Assembly: GCA_024223715.1 (NCBI GenBank)
Contig: JAAEOA010000352.1
Span: forward strand, 1-64,000
DNA length: 64,000 nt
Direction of reading: 5' to 3'
DNA from: a bacterium
GTDB lineage: Bacteria; Krumholzibacteriota; Krumholzibacteriia; LZORAL124-64-63
Positions 1 to 9,116 of this stretch are shown piece after piece (within the stretch, counting starts at the first letter, position 1; each line of letters begins with the position of its first letter). The translations under genes and the position numbers were made by a program. A model generated the notes under the pieces. It searched no databases. It was not told the origin of the DNA and worked only from the letters and a program-made list of their open reading frames with translations.

Positions 1-1194
1 AGCCACCAGCAAAGTTCCCACAAACCAAAAAGCCAGGCCCACCAGCCAATGGGATATTTCTGATACTCCGTATCCCCGGCCAATTAGGTCATGAAAAACT
101 GAGATGGCTTGGCCGGAAGGCAGGCTGTGCCCCAGTTTTTGCATAAAATCAGGCACAATTTCCAGAGGCCACCACAAACCACCGAGAGATGCCAGTACCA
201 TTGTGAAGGCCATTCCCAAGCCATCGGCCTGGGGACCACTGCGAGCCAAGCTGCCCAGCAAAACCGATGCAGCAGAGCAGAACCCGCCAAAAAGCACAAC
301 TACCAGAATTAGGCCAGCTGGGGAATCTCCGTAGTCGACGCCAAAAAAGGGCAACATATTTAGGCCCAGAAGAATGGCTGCTTGTAACAGACCCAGAATG
401 AAACCACCGAAGAAAAATCCCATGACCAGATCGGCACTGGTGGCCCGACTGACGACCAGACGAGCCAAAGTCCGGTCTTTACGTTCGGTAACCAGATCTT
501 TGGCGGACATCATCAGGAACATCATAACAAAGAAAAGAGTGTAAGACGGCCCAACATGTTGAGCTGCTTTGGTTAAAGCAAATTCCTTTTTCTCGAGGCG
601 ACCCAGGGAACTCACTTTCAGGTTCACCCGGGGTTCTGACCAATGTTTTTGGAAAACCGCTTCATCGAGAGAGGTGCTGTGGCCCACAGGAATGTTACCC
701 AAGCTATCCGGTTGAGAAACAAGAGTGTATGCGGATGTCAGGGTATTGACGGTCAACAGGCTTTCATCCAGCAGTGTGCGTACTGTTTGGCTGCTGAGTC
801 GGTTGCTGTTGTAGAAAAGCTCCAGTTCCGCCTTTTGGCCCATGGCGGCTGATTCTGAAAAGCCGGCAGGGATGAACAAGGCGGCAGTTATGTAACCGTC
901 ATCGACCCTCTGACGGGCCCGATCCACCGAAACTGTGGAATCGGCTCTTACCAGTAGAAACATTTCATGATCCAGCAAGGGCACCAGGAGACGGTCGGCG
1001 GCCACACCCCGGTCGTCATCATAAACCACAAACCTGGGTTTGGAAGTACCACTTGATCCCCAATCGCCCATGAGGTTTGCCATGAGAAATGAAAACACCA
1101 TTGGCATTACAAAGAGCCAGATCAGGTTTGATGGGTCCCGAAAAACCCGCAGTAGGCGAATGCGAATCATGGCTGCAATTACCGAAGCGTTCAT
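1..1194 (-). CDS. ABC-2 type exporter permease, 3' end outside the window
   Basis: I translated 398 codons from an ATG at 1192-1194 to the window edge with no stop, so the C-terminus is missing. The protein starts with a short cytoplasmic stretch and a transmembrane helix (around residues 22-42). A soluble extracytoplasmic region of roughly 170 residues follows, then a cluster of hydrophobic helices from about residue 215. This is the usual shape of ABC-2/YhgE-type permeases that move lipids, drugs or polysaccharides. Its ATG overlaps the stop of the preceding permease by four bases (ATGA), so the two are probably translationally coupled and form a heterodimeric channel driven by the ATPase at 2528-3472. 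The substrate cannot be read from the sequence. Confidence 0.85.
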   Translation of the reverse strand, partial: MNASVIAAMIRIRLLRVFRDPSNLIWLFVMPMVFSFLMANLMGDWGSSGTSKPRFVVYDDDRGVAADRLLVPLLDHEMFLLVRADSTVSVDRARQRVDDGYITAALFIPAGFSESAAMGQKAELELFYNSNRLSSQTVRTLLDESLLTVNTLTSAYTLVSQPDSLGNIPVGHSTSLDEAVFQKHWSEPRVNLKVSSLGRLEKKEFALTKAAQHVGPSYTLFFVMMFLMMSAKDLVTERKDRTLARLVVSRATSADLVMGFFFGGFILGLLQAAILLGLNMLPFFGVDYGDSPAGLILVVVLFGGFCSAASVLLGSLARSGPQADGLGMAFTMVLASLGGLWWPLEIVPDFMQKLGHSLPSGQAISVFHDLIGRGYGVSEISHWLVGLAFWFVGTLLVA

Positions 1195-2531
1195 GCCTGC
1201 ACCCCCTTGCGCATTTTGAAACGAACAAGGACCAGGTTTATAACCATAAAACCAGCGGTCATTAGCAATAAAACCAATAGAGGTTGAAGATCTTCAGAGC
1301 AACTTTTGTTTTTGCCCATAATGTTGTTAAAGCTAAGGTTGGCCCAGTAATTAAAGCCGAATTGGCCAAAAGAATGCACCCAGGCAGGCAGGGAGTCCAG
1401 AGGCATCATGTTTCCACCCACCATGGCCGAAACCAGAACCACCACCGTGCTAATGCTATCCATCATTTTTTCGGAAGTTGTGATCAAAGCGATTAGCAGG
1501 AATAAGCCCGCAGCCGAAGTACAGCATAACAGGACGGCCAATGGTAGAGACCAGAGATTTGGTCCTAAATTCACCTGAAACAGGACAGCGCCAACCAGGA
1601 ACAGAACCAAAAGCTGAAAGATTCCCTGAAATGAGGCGGATGCCCATTTGCCCAGGAGGAAATCGGCACCCGTTACAGGAGCCAGCATTTGCCGTTGGAA
1701 AGTACCGGCGGCCATTTCCCGGTGAAGATCCCGGGCGCTGGCCGAAACCGCAAACATGAGAAAGAAGACTGAAAAACCGGGCAGGAAATAATTGAAAAGA
1801 TTAACCTCTTGGGGGTTATTTTCTTCGGCAATCGGGGTCTTGTCGTGAACTGTCAAAGTCACCACAGGTTCCTGCAGAGCTTCTGACAGGGCCAGGTGTC
1901 GATCAATGGCCAAGGCCATGTTTTGCCTGGCTTCGACCCAGCGCGGGTCATCGGAGGTTTCCCGCCACCGCTGCCATAACTGTCTGGTATCTCCTGAAAA
2001 AAGACTGTCGTCGAAACTGCCATCTTCCCGGATTAGTTCAGAGTATTCCTGCTGAGGCCACAACCCCAGATATGCAGCCTCGCCAGCCTGATATTGGCGC
2101 AGAGTCCGGCTAATGATCTGTTCAACAATACCAGCCTTCAGTTCGCTGCCAGGATCTTTCCAAACTTCCAGCGTCACATTTTCGAAGCGAAAGAAGTCTT
2201 CCAAAATACCCGGAGGCAAGACAACCGCAGCGGCTGCCTGACCGGAACGCACCAAAGCATCGGCCTGAAGACTGTCAGTCCAGGTCACGGCAAACATTTC
2301 AGATTCGCGTAACCCTTCGGCCAAACGCTCCTTTAACATTTCAGGCAGGTCGCTGCCCACCAGAACCAAGGGAATTGCACTGATTCCTCCCCCCTTGCCG
2401 AACATCCCCCCCCCAAAACTGATTCCCATAATAAAAGTAAGAATCAAAGGCAGAACCAAGTTCACAACGAGAGCTCGGCGGTCACTGAAAAATCTTTGTA
2501 TATCTTTTCTTGCCAAGGCCTTGACTCTCAT
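1191..2531 (-). CDS. ABC-2 type exporter permease
   Basis: A 446-residue membrane protein with the ABC-2 permease plan. One N-terminal helix (about 22-42) is followed by a large extracytoplasmic domain, and five or six helices lie between about residues 245 and 430. A glycine- and methionine-rich stretch follows the first helix. The start overlaps the end of the upstream ATPase gene by four bases and the stop overlaps the next permease by four bases, so ATPase, permease 1 and permease 2 form one tightly coupled operon. The family exports small hydrophobic compounds or envelope components; nothing here identifies the substrate. Confidence 0.85.
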   Translation of the reverse strand: MRVKALARKDIQRFFSDRRALVVNLVLPLILTFIMGISFGGGMFGKGGGISAIPLVLVGSDLPEMLKERLAEGLRESEMFAVTWTDSLQADALVRSGQAAAAVVLPPGILEDFFRFENVTLEVWKDPGSELKAGIVEQIISRTLRQYQAGEAAYLGLWPQQEYSELIREDGSFDDSLFSGDTRQLWQRWRETSDDPRWVEARQNMALAIDRHLALSEALQEPVVTLTVHDKTPIAEENNPQEVNLFNYFLPGFSVFFLMFAVSASARDLHREMAAGTFQRQMLAPVTGADFLLGKWASASFQGIFQLLVLFLVGAVLFQVNLGPNLWSLPLAVLLCCTSAAGLFLLIALITTSEKMMDSISTVVVLVSAMVGGNMMPLDSLPAWVHSFGQFGFNYWANLSFNNIMGKNKSCSEDLQPLLVLLLMTAGFMVINLVLVRFKMRKGVQA

Positions 2532-3472
2532 TTCTTCACCTGCTCCCTGAGGTCACGGCCTGTCAAATTCAGGTACAAACTTTCCAGATTGGGTCGTTCA
2601 ATTTCCAGTTGGTCCAAGGGAAGGTTTTTCTCTTCCAACCAGGCTTGCAATGCCGGTAGTAGTCGGGCCCCATCGTGGGTTTCAATTTCCATTTTCCCGC
2701 GATATTCAGAAGCTTTTTGATAGCCCGGCCAGACCTTAGAATCTTCTTTGAGGGCTGGGTGCCATTGCGAATCCAATTGGAAGCGGACAAGATCGTGATG
2801 GCCGACCTGAGCAATCAGTTCTTCTTTATCACCCAGTGCCACCATACGACCCTGGTCGATCACACCGATCCGCTGACACAATTGTTCGGCTTCTTCCAGA
2901 TAGTGAGTGGTGTATATTACTGTCAAACCGCTTTGGCCCAATTGGGCAATCATTTCCAGAATTCTGGTCCGGGCCTGTGCATCGATACCCACAGTGGGTT
3001 CGTCGAGAAAAAGGACTTCCGGAGAATGAACCAAACCGACAACCATGTTCAAACGACGCTTCATTCCACCGGAAAAAGTGCTCACTTTTTGAGTTGAGTG
3101 TTCCGTCAGAGCGGCCAAGTCCAGCAATTCGGAAACACGATGATCCAGAGACTTTCCGCCCAGCCCGTACAATTCGCCCCAGAAACGCAAGTTGTCACGG
3201 GCATTCAAATCTGTATACAGGGCAATCTCCTGAGGAACCACACCCAGCAGGCGCCGGACCTTATCGGCACTGCTTGCGACATCGTGTCCACCAATACTGG
3301 CCTGACCGCCATCCGGCGGTAACAGTGTTGCCAGTGTGTTGATGGTCGTTGTTTTCCCAGCACCATTGGGTCCCAGCAAACCAAAAAGTTCACCTTTGCC
3401 CACTTCAAAACTAATGCCATCGACCGCCCTGTGGGCCCCATATTTCTTTACAAGATTCTGTACCCGGATCAA
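2528..3472 (-). CDS. ABC exporter ATP-binding protein (CcmA/DrrA class)
   Basis: A 314-residue nucleotide-binding subunit. Visible motifs are Walker A (GPNGAGKTT, near residue 35), the ABC signature FSGGMKRRL, Walker B LFLDEPTVG and a switch histidine in YTTHYLEEAE. The C-terminal ~90 residues after the ABC domain match the extra domain of DrrA-like ATPases. The start is a TTG (caa at 3470-3472 on the plus strand), preceded by GGAG with a six-base gap. It heads the three-gene exporter operon running left to the window edge; 75 bases separate it from dprA. Confidence 0.9.
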   Translation of the reverse strand: MIRVQNLVKKYGAHRAVDGISFEVGKGELFGLLGPNGAGKTTTINTLATLLPPDGGQASIGGHDVASSADKVRRLLGVVPQEIALYTDLNARDNLRFWGELYGLGGKSLDHRVSELLDLAALTEHSTQKVSTFSGGMKRRLNMVVGLVHSPEVLFLDEPTVGIDAQARTRILEMIAQLGQSGLTVIYTTHYLEEAEQLCQRIGVIDQGRMVALGDKEELIAQVGHHDLVRFQLDSQWHPALKEDSKVWPGYQKASEYRGKMEIETHDGARLLPALQAWLEEKNLPLDQLEIERPNLESLYLNLTGRDLREQVKK

Positions 3473-3547
3473 GAGAGTCTCCTCTGGAAATGAAACTGCC
3501 TACAATAACGCAAGAGAGCTACGAGAAAAAGCTGGAGAAGTTTCCTC

Positions 3548-4468
3548 CTACAATCGCCACATCGTACGGGCAAGACGGCCTCCAGGCAACCTGCGAATGA
3601 GACCAGCCAGTTCCAGAGCCATCATTCCTTCAGACCAGACCTCTTCAGTTCCCATGAACTTACGGCGCAAATCATCTCTTGCTATGCCATCAAAATCAAG
3701 ACGATCCAGTATCCAGCGAGCTGATGAACCGTCTACTGGACCTTTGACCGTTGGAGGCATGCTCTGGTCTCCTTCGTTAACTCTCTCCGGATTTCCCAAA
3801 ACCTGAGTTAAGTCATCGGCAGTTTCCAGCAAATGGGCTCCCTGGCGCAACAAGTGATGGCAACCCCGGCTGGAGTCCTGATCCACCGGTCCGGGCACCG
3901 CAAAAACTTCCCGATCATGATCGAGGGCCATTTGAGCCGTCAGCAAAGCTCCGCTTTTTCGGGGAGCTTCCACAACCACAACGGCTTTTACCATACCGGC
4001 AATCAGCCTGTTGCGTTGAGGAAAATGATACTGCCGGGGACCCGTATCATTTTGGTATTCAGACAGGCAACACCCATTGGCTTCAATGGCTTTTCGCAGG
4101 CTGCCATGAATAGCGGGATAAATCCGATTTAATCCGGTCCCCATAACAGCAACAGTGGGTCCACCGCCTTCAAGGGCGCCTTTGTGTGCAGCGGCATCAA
4201 TTCCCAGGGCCAGACCACTAACCACGCACCAGCCGCGAGATGCCAAGACAAACCCCAGAGCCCGGGCAAAGGCCATTCCTCGCAAGGTGGCCCGACGAGT
4301 CCCAACAATGGCAACTGAAGGCAACAGAAGAGACGAGGCCTGTCCCTGAATATTGACAGTCTCTGGCGCATCTGGTATTTGGGCCCACAGTTTGGGCCAG
4401 CATTCATGTTTGGGGTTCAGGGAAACAATAGGGCCAGCAGGAGAACTACTGGTATTGGAAGAGGGCAT
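3548..4468 (-). CDS. dprA: DNA-processing protein DprA/Smf
   Basis: DprA binds incoming single-stranded DNA during natural transformation and loads RecA. The 306-residue protein has the Rossmann-like DprA core: VAIVGTRRAT, SGLALGIDAAAHKGAL, AVMGTGL, FPQRNRLIAG and VVVEAPRKSGAL are all present. The last ~70 residues look like the winged-helix (DprA_WH) domain. No N-terminal SAM domain is visible, so this is a compact form. It sits between obg and the ABC exporter genes on the same strand. With comEA at 24309 and the type IV pilus locus, it supports a DNA-uptake capacity. DprA is also common in species not known to be competent. Confidence 0.93.
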   Translation of the reverse strand: MPSSNTSSSPAGPIVSLNPKHECWPKLWAQIPDAPETVNIQGQASSLLLPSVAIVGTRRATLRGMAFARALGFVLASRGWCVVSGLALGIDAAAHKGALEGGGPTVAVMGTGLNRIYPAIHGSLRKAIEANGCCLSEYQNDTGPRQYHFPQRNRLIAGMVKAVVVVEAPRKSGALLTAQMALDHDREVFAVPGPVDQDSSRGCHHLLRQGAHLLETADDLTQVLGNPERVNEGDQSMPPTVKGPVDGSSARWILDRLDFDGIARDDLRRKFMGTEEVWSEGMMALELAGLIRRLPGGRLARTMWRL

Positions 4469-4512
4469 AAAAATCTGCCGGTCTGGGAGGACGATGCAGC
4501 AGGGCTTCGTGG

Positions 4513-5535
4513 CTATGGGGCCACTTCACCCCCAAATTCATAATTGTACATACGCTTGATCAGAAAGCGCAGGGGCTCAATACCCATTCGGGCCACCGAA
4601 GAAATCATCAGTGTTTCGATTCCCCCGTGCTCCTTGCACCAGGCTCCCGCTTCGGCCATGACTTCATCCAGGCGTTCTGCTTCCAGAACATCCTGTTTGG
4701 TCACTACCACGGCAAAAGGCAATTCAGCCAGGCGTTTGCCGTGTTGAACCAACTCTTCGCGCAGCACATCCAGGGCCCGCTTTGGCGACTCCCAGGTGGA
4801 ATCAACAAGCAAGAGCAAGGCCCGCGTACGTTCCACATGGCGCAAAAACTCATGGCCTAGGCCTTTTCCATCGGCTGCCCCTTCAATGAGGCCAGGAATA
4901 TCGGCAATTGTACAACTGCTGAAATCGCCCAAGTCGATGATGCCCAGATTGGGAACAAGAGTGGTGAAAGGGTAATCGGCAACTTTGGGACGAGCCGCGG
5001 TAATGACCGAAAGCAGGGTGCTTTTTCCGGCATTGGGTTCTCCCACCAAACCGATATCGGCAATTAGTCTTAATTCAAGTCGAACTTTGAATTCCTGACC
5101 AGGCTTTCCTTTGGTGGCTTTCATGGGGGTTTGGTTGCGGGGATTCCGGAATTCCCAGTTGCCTTTGCCACCACGACCGCCTTTGGCAATTAGAACCTTG
5201 TCCCCGGCTTCCAGCAAGTCACCCATAAGATGATTGTCTTCGGTACTGAAAATGGAAGTACCACAAGGCACTTTCAAAACGATATCTTCTCCATCAGCTC
5301 CGGTTTTGTTCTGGCCCGACCCAGCTTGTCCGGAAGGTGCTTTATATTTTCGTTTGTAGCGAAAATCCAGAAGGGTCGATAATTCAGACGAAGCTTCCAG
5401 ATATATTGATCCACCCTGACCGCCATTGCCACCATCGGGACCACCGAAGGCAATAAATTTTTCCCGCCGGGTGGAAACACAGCCATCGCCCCCACGTCCG
5501 GATGTCAAATTGATTAAAGCAATGTCCAAAAACAC
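4513..5535 (-). CDS. obg: Obg/CgtA family ribosome-associated GTPase
   Basis: Obg is an essential GTPase in 50S ribosome assembly and stress signalling. The glycine-rich N-terminal Obg fold (about 1-157) is unmistakable (GGDGC, GGPDGGNGGQGG, AKGGRGGKGN). The G domain carries G1 GEPNAGKS, the G2 threonines in YPFTTL and G3 DIPGLIEGA. The G4 motif reads TKQD rather than the usual NKxD, and the G5 region reads SSVA. The 340-residue length means there is no OCT domain, as in E. coli-type short forms. The start is GTG (cac at 5533-5535) with AGGAG upstream. It lies 59 bases after coaD. Confidence 0.95.
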   Translation of the reverse strand: MFLDIALINLTSGRGGDGCVSTRREKFIAFGGPDGGNGGQGGSIYLEASSELSTLLDFRYKRKYKAPSGQAGSGQNKTGADGEDIVLKVPCGTSIFSTEDNHLMGDLLEAGDKVLIAKGGRGGKGNWEFRNPRNQTPMKATKGKPGQEFKVRLELRLIADIGLVGEPNAGKSTLLSVITAARPKVADYPFTTLVPNLGIIDLGDFSSCTIADIPGLIEGAADGKGLGHEFLRHVERTRALLLLVDSTWESPKRALDVLREELVQHGKRLAELPFAVVVTKQDVLEAERLDEVMAEAGAWCKEHGGIETLMISSVARMGIEPLRFLIKRMYNYEFGGEVAP

Positions 5536-5594
5536 GATAATATCTCCTGGTTGAAAACGGTCGCGACAAGATATCGCCTTATTCTAAATTTGTT

Positions 5595-6065
5595 CTACGG
5601 TTTGCTCAAGGCTGCAACTACGGGAGCTGGGACCAGCTTTTTGAGTGGGCCATTATGAACAATGACATCGCGCACCAGACTGCTGCTGACTGCTGCCATA
5701 TGGGGACGAGCCAGAAAATACACATATTCCACTTCAGAAGCCAGAAGAGCGTTTACACCGGCAAGAGTCCACTCGTGCTCGTAGTCTCCTGCAGTTCGGA
5801 TTCCCCTGATAACCGCAACAGCTTTTTGATCCCGAACTTCATCGACGAGCAAACCGGAAAAAGATTGAACCTCTACATTAGTTAGGTGGGTCACCGATTG
5901 TCGAAACAGCTCTACGCGCTGGTCAATGGGCAACAAACCCGCTTTTCCGGTTTCAGCCACCACAACGGTCACTTTATCGAACAAAGAACAGGCTCGTTCG
6001 AGAATATCGAGGTGACCAAGAGTTACCGGGTCAAAAGATCCTGGATAAAGCACATGTTTGAACAT
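5595..6065 (-). CDS. coaD: phosphopantetheine adenylyltransferase
   Basis: CoaD makes dephospho-CoA from 4'-phosphopantetheine and ATP, the penultimate step of coenzyme A synthesis. The nucleotidyltransferase signature PGSFDPVTLGHLDI is at the N-terminus and the second ATP-binding motif appears as SSSLVRDVI near the C-terminus; at 156 residues it has the family's length. An ATG 66 bases further upstream is in frame, but I prefer the ATG at 6063-6065. That start puts the glycine motif at residue 7, as in all CoaD proteins, and has GAGG five bases upstream. The ribosome-binding site overlaps the rsmD stop, implying coupling. Confidence 0.95.
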   Translation of the reverse strand: MFKHVLYPGSFDPVTLGHLDILERACSLFDKVTVVVAETGKAGLLPIDQRVELFRQSVTHLTNVEVQSFSGLLVDEVRDQKAVAVIRGIRTAGDYEHEWTLAGVNALLASEVEYVYFLARPHMAAVSSSLVRDVIVHNGPLKKLVPAPVVAALSKP

Positions 6066-6072
6066 TTTTTCC

Positions 6073-6651
6073 TCATTTTTTGATGGGCAAAAAATTTCTG
6101 GGTTTAATAACCGAAAGGCAAGTTTCGCCATACTGGCGATTGCTCACCTTCCAAAAGCCTTCTTTGCATTCCTTAATGGTTTCCGGCCGGGAATGCTCAA
6201 CAATAGCAGCCAGAAAACCCGGTAAGGGCCCCTCAGCCAGAAGTCTTTGAACCATTCTGGCAGCCATGGTTAAATCATAGGGCGGGTCACACAAGAACAT
6301 AAAATCCCTATCCAATTCAGATGTTAACCATTGAGCAAAGAAGGCTTCTGAATCGGATTTTATCAATTGATAGGATTCCGGGTCGGCACCACACATTTCC
6401 AGATTTCGTCGAGCCAGATCCAGAGATTTCTGGGAAGAATCGACCAGAATGGCTTCGCAGGCCCCTCTGCTGAGTGATTCAATGGCCAACCCACCGGCAC
6501 CACAGCATAGGTCCAGAACTAACGTATTGCGAATATCGGGCCCCAGAATGGAAAACATGGCCTCTTTGACACGGTCGGTAGTGGGACGAATTCGATCCCC
6601 CTTGGGAGACAAGAGTTTTCTTCCCCGCCATTGTCCTGCCACAACTCTCAT
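6073..6651 (-). CDS. rsmD: 16S rRNA (guanine966-N2)-methyltransferase RsmD
   Basis: RsmD methylates G966 of 16S rRNA on the assembled small subunit. The 192-residue protein opens with the family hallmark MRVVAGQWRGRKL and then PTTDRVKEAMFSIL. It has the SAM-binding motif VLDLCCGAGGLAIESLSRGA and the catalytic motif as DPPYDL (commonly NPPY/DPPY). The start codon overlaps the aroK stop by four bases, and the stop lies in the coaD ribosome-binding site, so aroK-rsmD-coaD read as one unit. The rsmD-coaD pairing is conserved in many bacteria, which supports both calls. Confidence 0.94.
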   Translation of the reverse strand: MRVVAGQWRGRKLLSPKGDRIRPTTDRVKEAMFSILGPDIRNTLVLDLCCGAGGLAIESLSRGACEAILVDSSQKSLDLARRNLEMCGADPESYQLIKSDSEAFFAQWLTSELDRDFMFLCDPPYDLTMAARMVQRLLAEGPLPGFLAAIVEHSRPETIKECKEGFWKVSNRQYGETCLSVIKPRNFLPIKK

Positions 6652-7208
6652 GGTTTGCCCCCAGCAGGAGAATCCATTAAACGCTGATCGCGGTTTTGTT
6701 CCTGCCAGGCCAGACTGCGCAGCATGGCCCCCTGAGCGACATCTTTCAAATCTCTATCGGCGGGAATTCGAAAATCAGCTGCCGCAGCATACAAAGCCCG
6801 GCGTCTGCGGAACAGGACCTCCATGCCTTCCCACCCCAACTCCTCAATAAGAGGACGATCTTCGGGAGTTGCATTTTTTAACCGGGCGCGGATGGTTTTC
6901 CAAGGACAATCCAGCCATATTACACAGCCATTCGCCCTGAGAAGCGAGACAGCCGCGGGTGTTTCCACAATACCTCCACCAGTATCGATCAGCAGCATTT
7001 GCCCGGGATTGACTCCACTGAGAACCTCAAGCTCCATTTTGCGAAAAGAAGCCTGGCCCTTGGTTTTGAAAATTTCAGAAATGGAAATCCCGGCAGCTTC
7101 TTCGACCTGCTGGTCCAAACACAAACGGGCATGATAAGTCGCAGCTGACAGTTCAGCCGTAACTTTCGATTTTCCGCTGGCCATGAATCCTACAAATGAT
7201 GTCCACAT
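6648..7208 (-). CDS. aroK: shikimate kinase
   Basis: AroK phosphorylates shikimate in aromatic amino-acid and chorismate synthesis. In this 186-residue protein the P-loop reads GFMASGKSKV (residues 7-16), the shikimate-binding glycines are in DTGGGIVETP and the lid arginine is in DRPLIEE. The lid and C-terminal parts diverge from the E. coli enzyme. A shikimate kinase directly downstream of pilQ is a widespread arrangement (pilMNOPQ-aroK), which helps the call. A GC-rich hairpin lies between pilQ and this gene (7228-7255). Confidence 0.88.
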   Translation of the reverse strand: MWTSFVGFMASGKSKVTAELSAATYHARLCLDQQVEEAAGISISEIFKTKGQASFRKMELEVLSGVNPGQMLLIDTGGGIVETPAAVSLLRANGCVIWLDCPWKTIRARLKNATPEDRPLIEELGWEGMEVLFRRRRALYAAAADFRIPADRDLKDVAQGAMLRSLAWQEQNRDQRLMDSPAGGKP

Positions 7209-7227
7209 AAGAATATACTAATACAAA

Positions 7228-7255
7228 GCCCCCCCCGATGGCAATCAGGGAGGGC
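7228..7255 (-). terminator. candidate terminator or attenuator after pilQ
   Basis: A GC-rich inverted repeat pairs GCCCCCCC (7228-7235) with GGGAGGGC (7248-7255) around a 12-base loop, with one G.T pair. On the minus strand it is followed by TTTGTATTAGTAT, a weak T-rich tract. It could end the pilM-Q transcript or attenuate readthrough into aroK. The imperfect T tract leaves this uncertain. Confidence 0.5.
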
Positions 7256-7280
7256 CCGTTAAGTACGATTATTCCTATTT

Positions 7281-8645
7281 TTAAAAATCACCCAGTTCAA
7301 CAGGATCCACTATTACCGTAGTTTCGGTAGTTAATGTGGGGCGGCGAATGTATTCCTCGGTGACAATATGAGGCGTTACAAAGGCCACTAATTCCCGATG
7401 ATCCTGAGTTTTGCTGGAGTGTTTAAACAGAGAACCCAGCAAAGGAATGTCCTTCAAAATAGGAACACCACTTTCAAGTTCACTTTCCACCTTGCGAATC
7501 AAACCAGCAATAATTGCAGTTTCACCGTCTTCAACCACAACCCGGGTATCGGATTCACTGGTATTGATGATCACGCCACCTTGAACGGTAGCCTGGCTGG
7601 ACAAATCACTCACTTCGTTATGAATATCGAGAGTGATGTGACGGTCGCTGTTTATGTGTGGAGTCACTTCAAGCATGATACCAATGGTAGTCATCTCGGT
7701 AATGGCATTGCCCGCTTCATCGGAAACAATGAGCGGAATTTTTTGGCCAACCAAAATTTTGGCTTCCCGGTTATCGGTTGTGGTAATTACCGGATTGCTG
7801 ATCAGGTTGGCATCATTGGAATTTTCCAGGGCCTGAACCTGTACCATTAGCTCACCCCAGTTTTGAACCGTGGCCACTTTCAGATTGGCTGCCGGATTTT
7901 GGAATGAATTGTCTATCAGGGCCGTCCCGGCCAAGTTTGCCCCTTCAGGCTTAAAATTGGCCAAACCCCAGTTGATGCCCAATTCACGAGTCGCCTTTAT
8001 GTTCATATCGACCAAACGGGCATTGATTTCAACCTGTGGAGTCTGGGAGTCCAGTTTCACAGCCATATCCCGAATAAGATCAACCCGTTCCTGGATATCG
8101 TTGATCAGCAGACTGTTGGTGCGAACATCCACATCAATATGCCCACGATCGGTTAACATATCCTTAAGGCTTTCTTTGACCTCTTCGGCATTGGCATAAT
8201 GCATGGTAACCAGGCCCAAATTCAAAAATGCCAAATCTTCGACCTGTTTACGACTGCGTTCCACCGCCAGTTTTTCTTCCCGGAGCTGTTCGGCAGAGTC
8301 AATGCGAAGCACTCCGTTTTCTTCGATATAGTCGAAACTATGAGCTCTCAGAATCACTCCGAGGGCTTCTTTCCAGGGAACTTCTTCCAGACGAACAGTT
8401 ACTTTTCCGGCAACTCGTGGCGAAGCAACAATATTGCTCCCCGAAAAGCTGGAAAGACTGCGGAGCACGGTGCCAATTTCAGCATCCTGTACATCCAGAG
8501 AAATGGGCCGTCCCATGAATTCCATTTCAGGTATGGGTAAATCTGTAGCCTGGTTTTCAACCTGAGCCAGGGCAACAGTGGTCATTCCGATGATAAGTAC
8601 TGCCACCAGAACAAACAATTGGGTCAAGCGGATCCTTCCGAACAT
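7281..8645 (-). CDS. pilQ: type IV pilus secretin PilQ, compact form
   Basis: PilQ forms the outer-membrane ring through which the pilus passes. A signal peptide (cleavage near ALA, residue ~27) is followed by an STN-like domain (about 40-115, 'DVQDAEIGTVLRSL'). An N1/NolW-type domain comes next (about 135-200). The secretin core runs to about residue 440, with LISNPVITTTDNREAKILVG and the signature VPILKDIPLLGSLF. At 454 residues it is much shorter than PilQ of Pseudomonas or Myxococcus, because the peptidoglycan-binding AMIN repeats are absent. It is the last gene of the pilM-N-O-P-Q operon and starts three bases after the pilP stop. Confidence 0.95.
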   Translation of the reverse strand: MFGRIRLTQLFVLVAVLIIGMTTVALAQVENQATDLPIPEMEFMGRPISLDVQDAEIGTVLRSLSSFSGSNIVASPRVAGKVTVRLEEVPWKEALGVILRAHSFDYIEENGVLRIDSAEQLREEKLAVERSRKQVEDLAFLNLGLVTMHYANAEEVKESLKDMLTDRGHIDVDVRTNSLLINDIQERVDLIRDMAVKLDSQTPQVEINARLVDMNIKATRELGINWGLANFKPEGANLAGTALIDNSFQNPAANLKVATVQNWGELMVQVQALENSNDANLISNPVITTTDNREAKILVGQKIPLIVSDEAGNAITEMTTIGIMLEVTPHINSDRHITLDIHNEVSDLSSQATVQGGVIINTSESDTRVVVEDGETAIIAGLIRKVESELESGVPILKDIPLLGSLFKHSSKTQDHRELVAFVTPHIVTEEYIRRPTLTTETTVIVDPVELGDF

Positions 8646-8648
8646 TTT

Positions 8649-9107
8649 CTAGCCCTCCGTTTTCTCAAGCTTCAGAACCACTTTGTTGGTGATTCCGTAA
8701 AGAGTAACCCGCGCGGTGAGTGAAGTTTTGCGGATGCTGACGACCCGACCAAAGCGGACGCGATCGCCCACACGCAGGATATAACCAAAACCTTCTCCAT
8801 CTTCGACCAGGGCGAAACGATCTTCCTGGCCCCACATAACACCCACCAGATGGGCGCTGTTCATGTCTACCATTTCATTGGCAACAGATTCTTTATATTT
8901 TCCATCGACCAGCCCCCGGAAAGGATCTTCCTTGCCATAGGACTGGTAGAAAAATTCATTGGCCCGCAAAGCGTTAATGCGCTGTCTGGCCTCTTGAGAT
9001 GGTGAGATCGAAGCGGGGTCATCTGAGGCCACGGCCCAGGTGCCGCACAATACTGCTGACAGAGTCACCACCATCAGGATTCTACAAAAACTCGCTAGTT
9101 TAAACAT
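8649..9107 (-). CDS. pilP: type IV pilus assembly protein PilP
   Basis: PilP links the inner-membrane PilN/PilO platform to the PilQ secretin. The 152-residue protein has an N-terminal signal sequence, an extended linker with the conserved KEDPFRGL-type motif (about residue 60), and a small beta-rich domain ('AHLVGVMWGQEDRFALVEDGEGFGYILRVGDRV' region, split here only for description). Most PilP proteins are lipoproteins, but no good lipobox is visible. Cleavage after AVA near residue 27 by signal peptidase I looks more likely. It sits between pilO and pilQ with gaps of nine and three bases. Confidence 0.9.
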   Translation of the reverse strand: MFKLASFCRILMVVTLSAVLCGTWAVASDDPASISPSQEARQRINALRANEFFYQSYGKEDPFRGLVDGKYKESVANEMVDMNSAHLVGVMWGQEDRFALVEDGEGFGYILRVGDRVRFGRVVSIRKTSLTARVTLYGITNKVVLKLEKTEG

Positions 9108-9116
9108 GACCTGCTC

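Noticed and set aside
5560-5571. GTCGCGAC palindrome upstream of obg.
   Set aside because: Eight bases without spacing or a second copy is expected by chance at this length; nothing links it to regulation.
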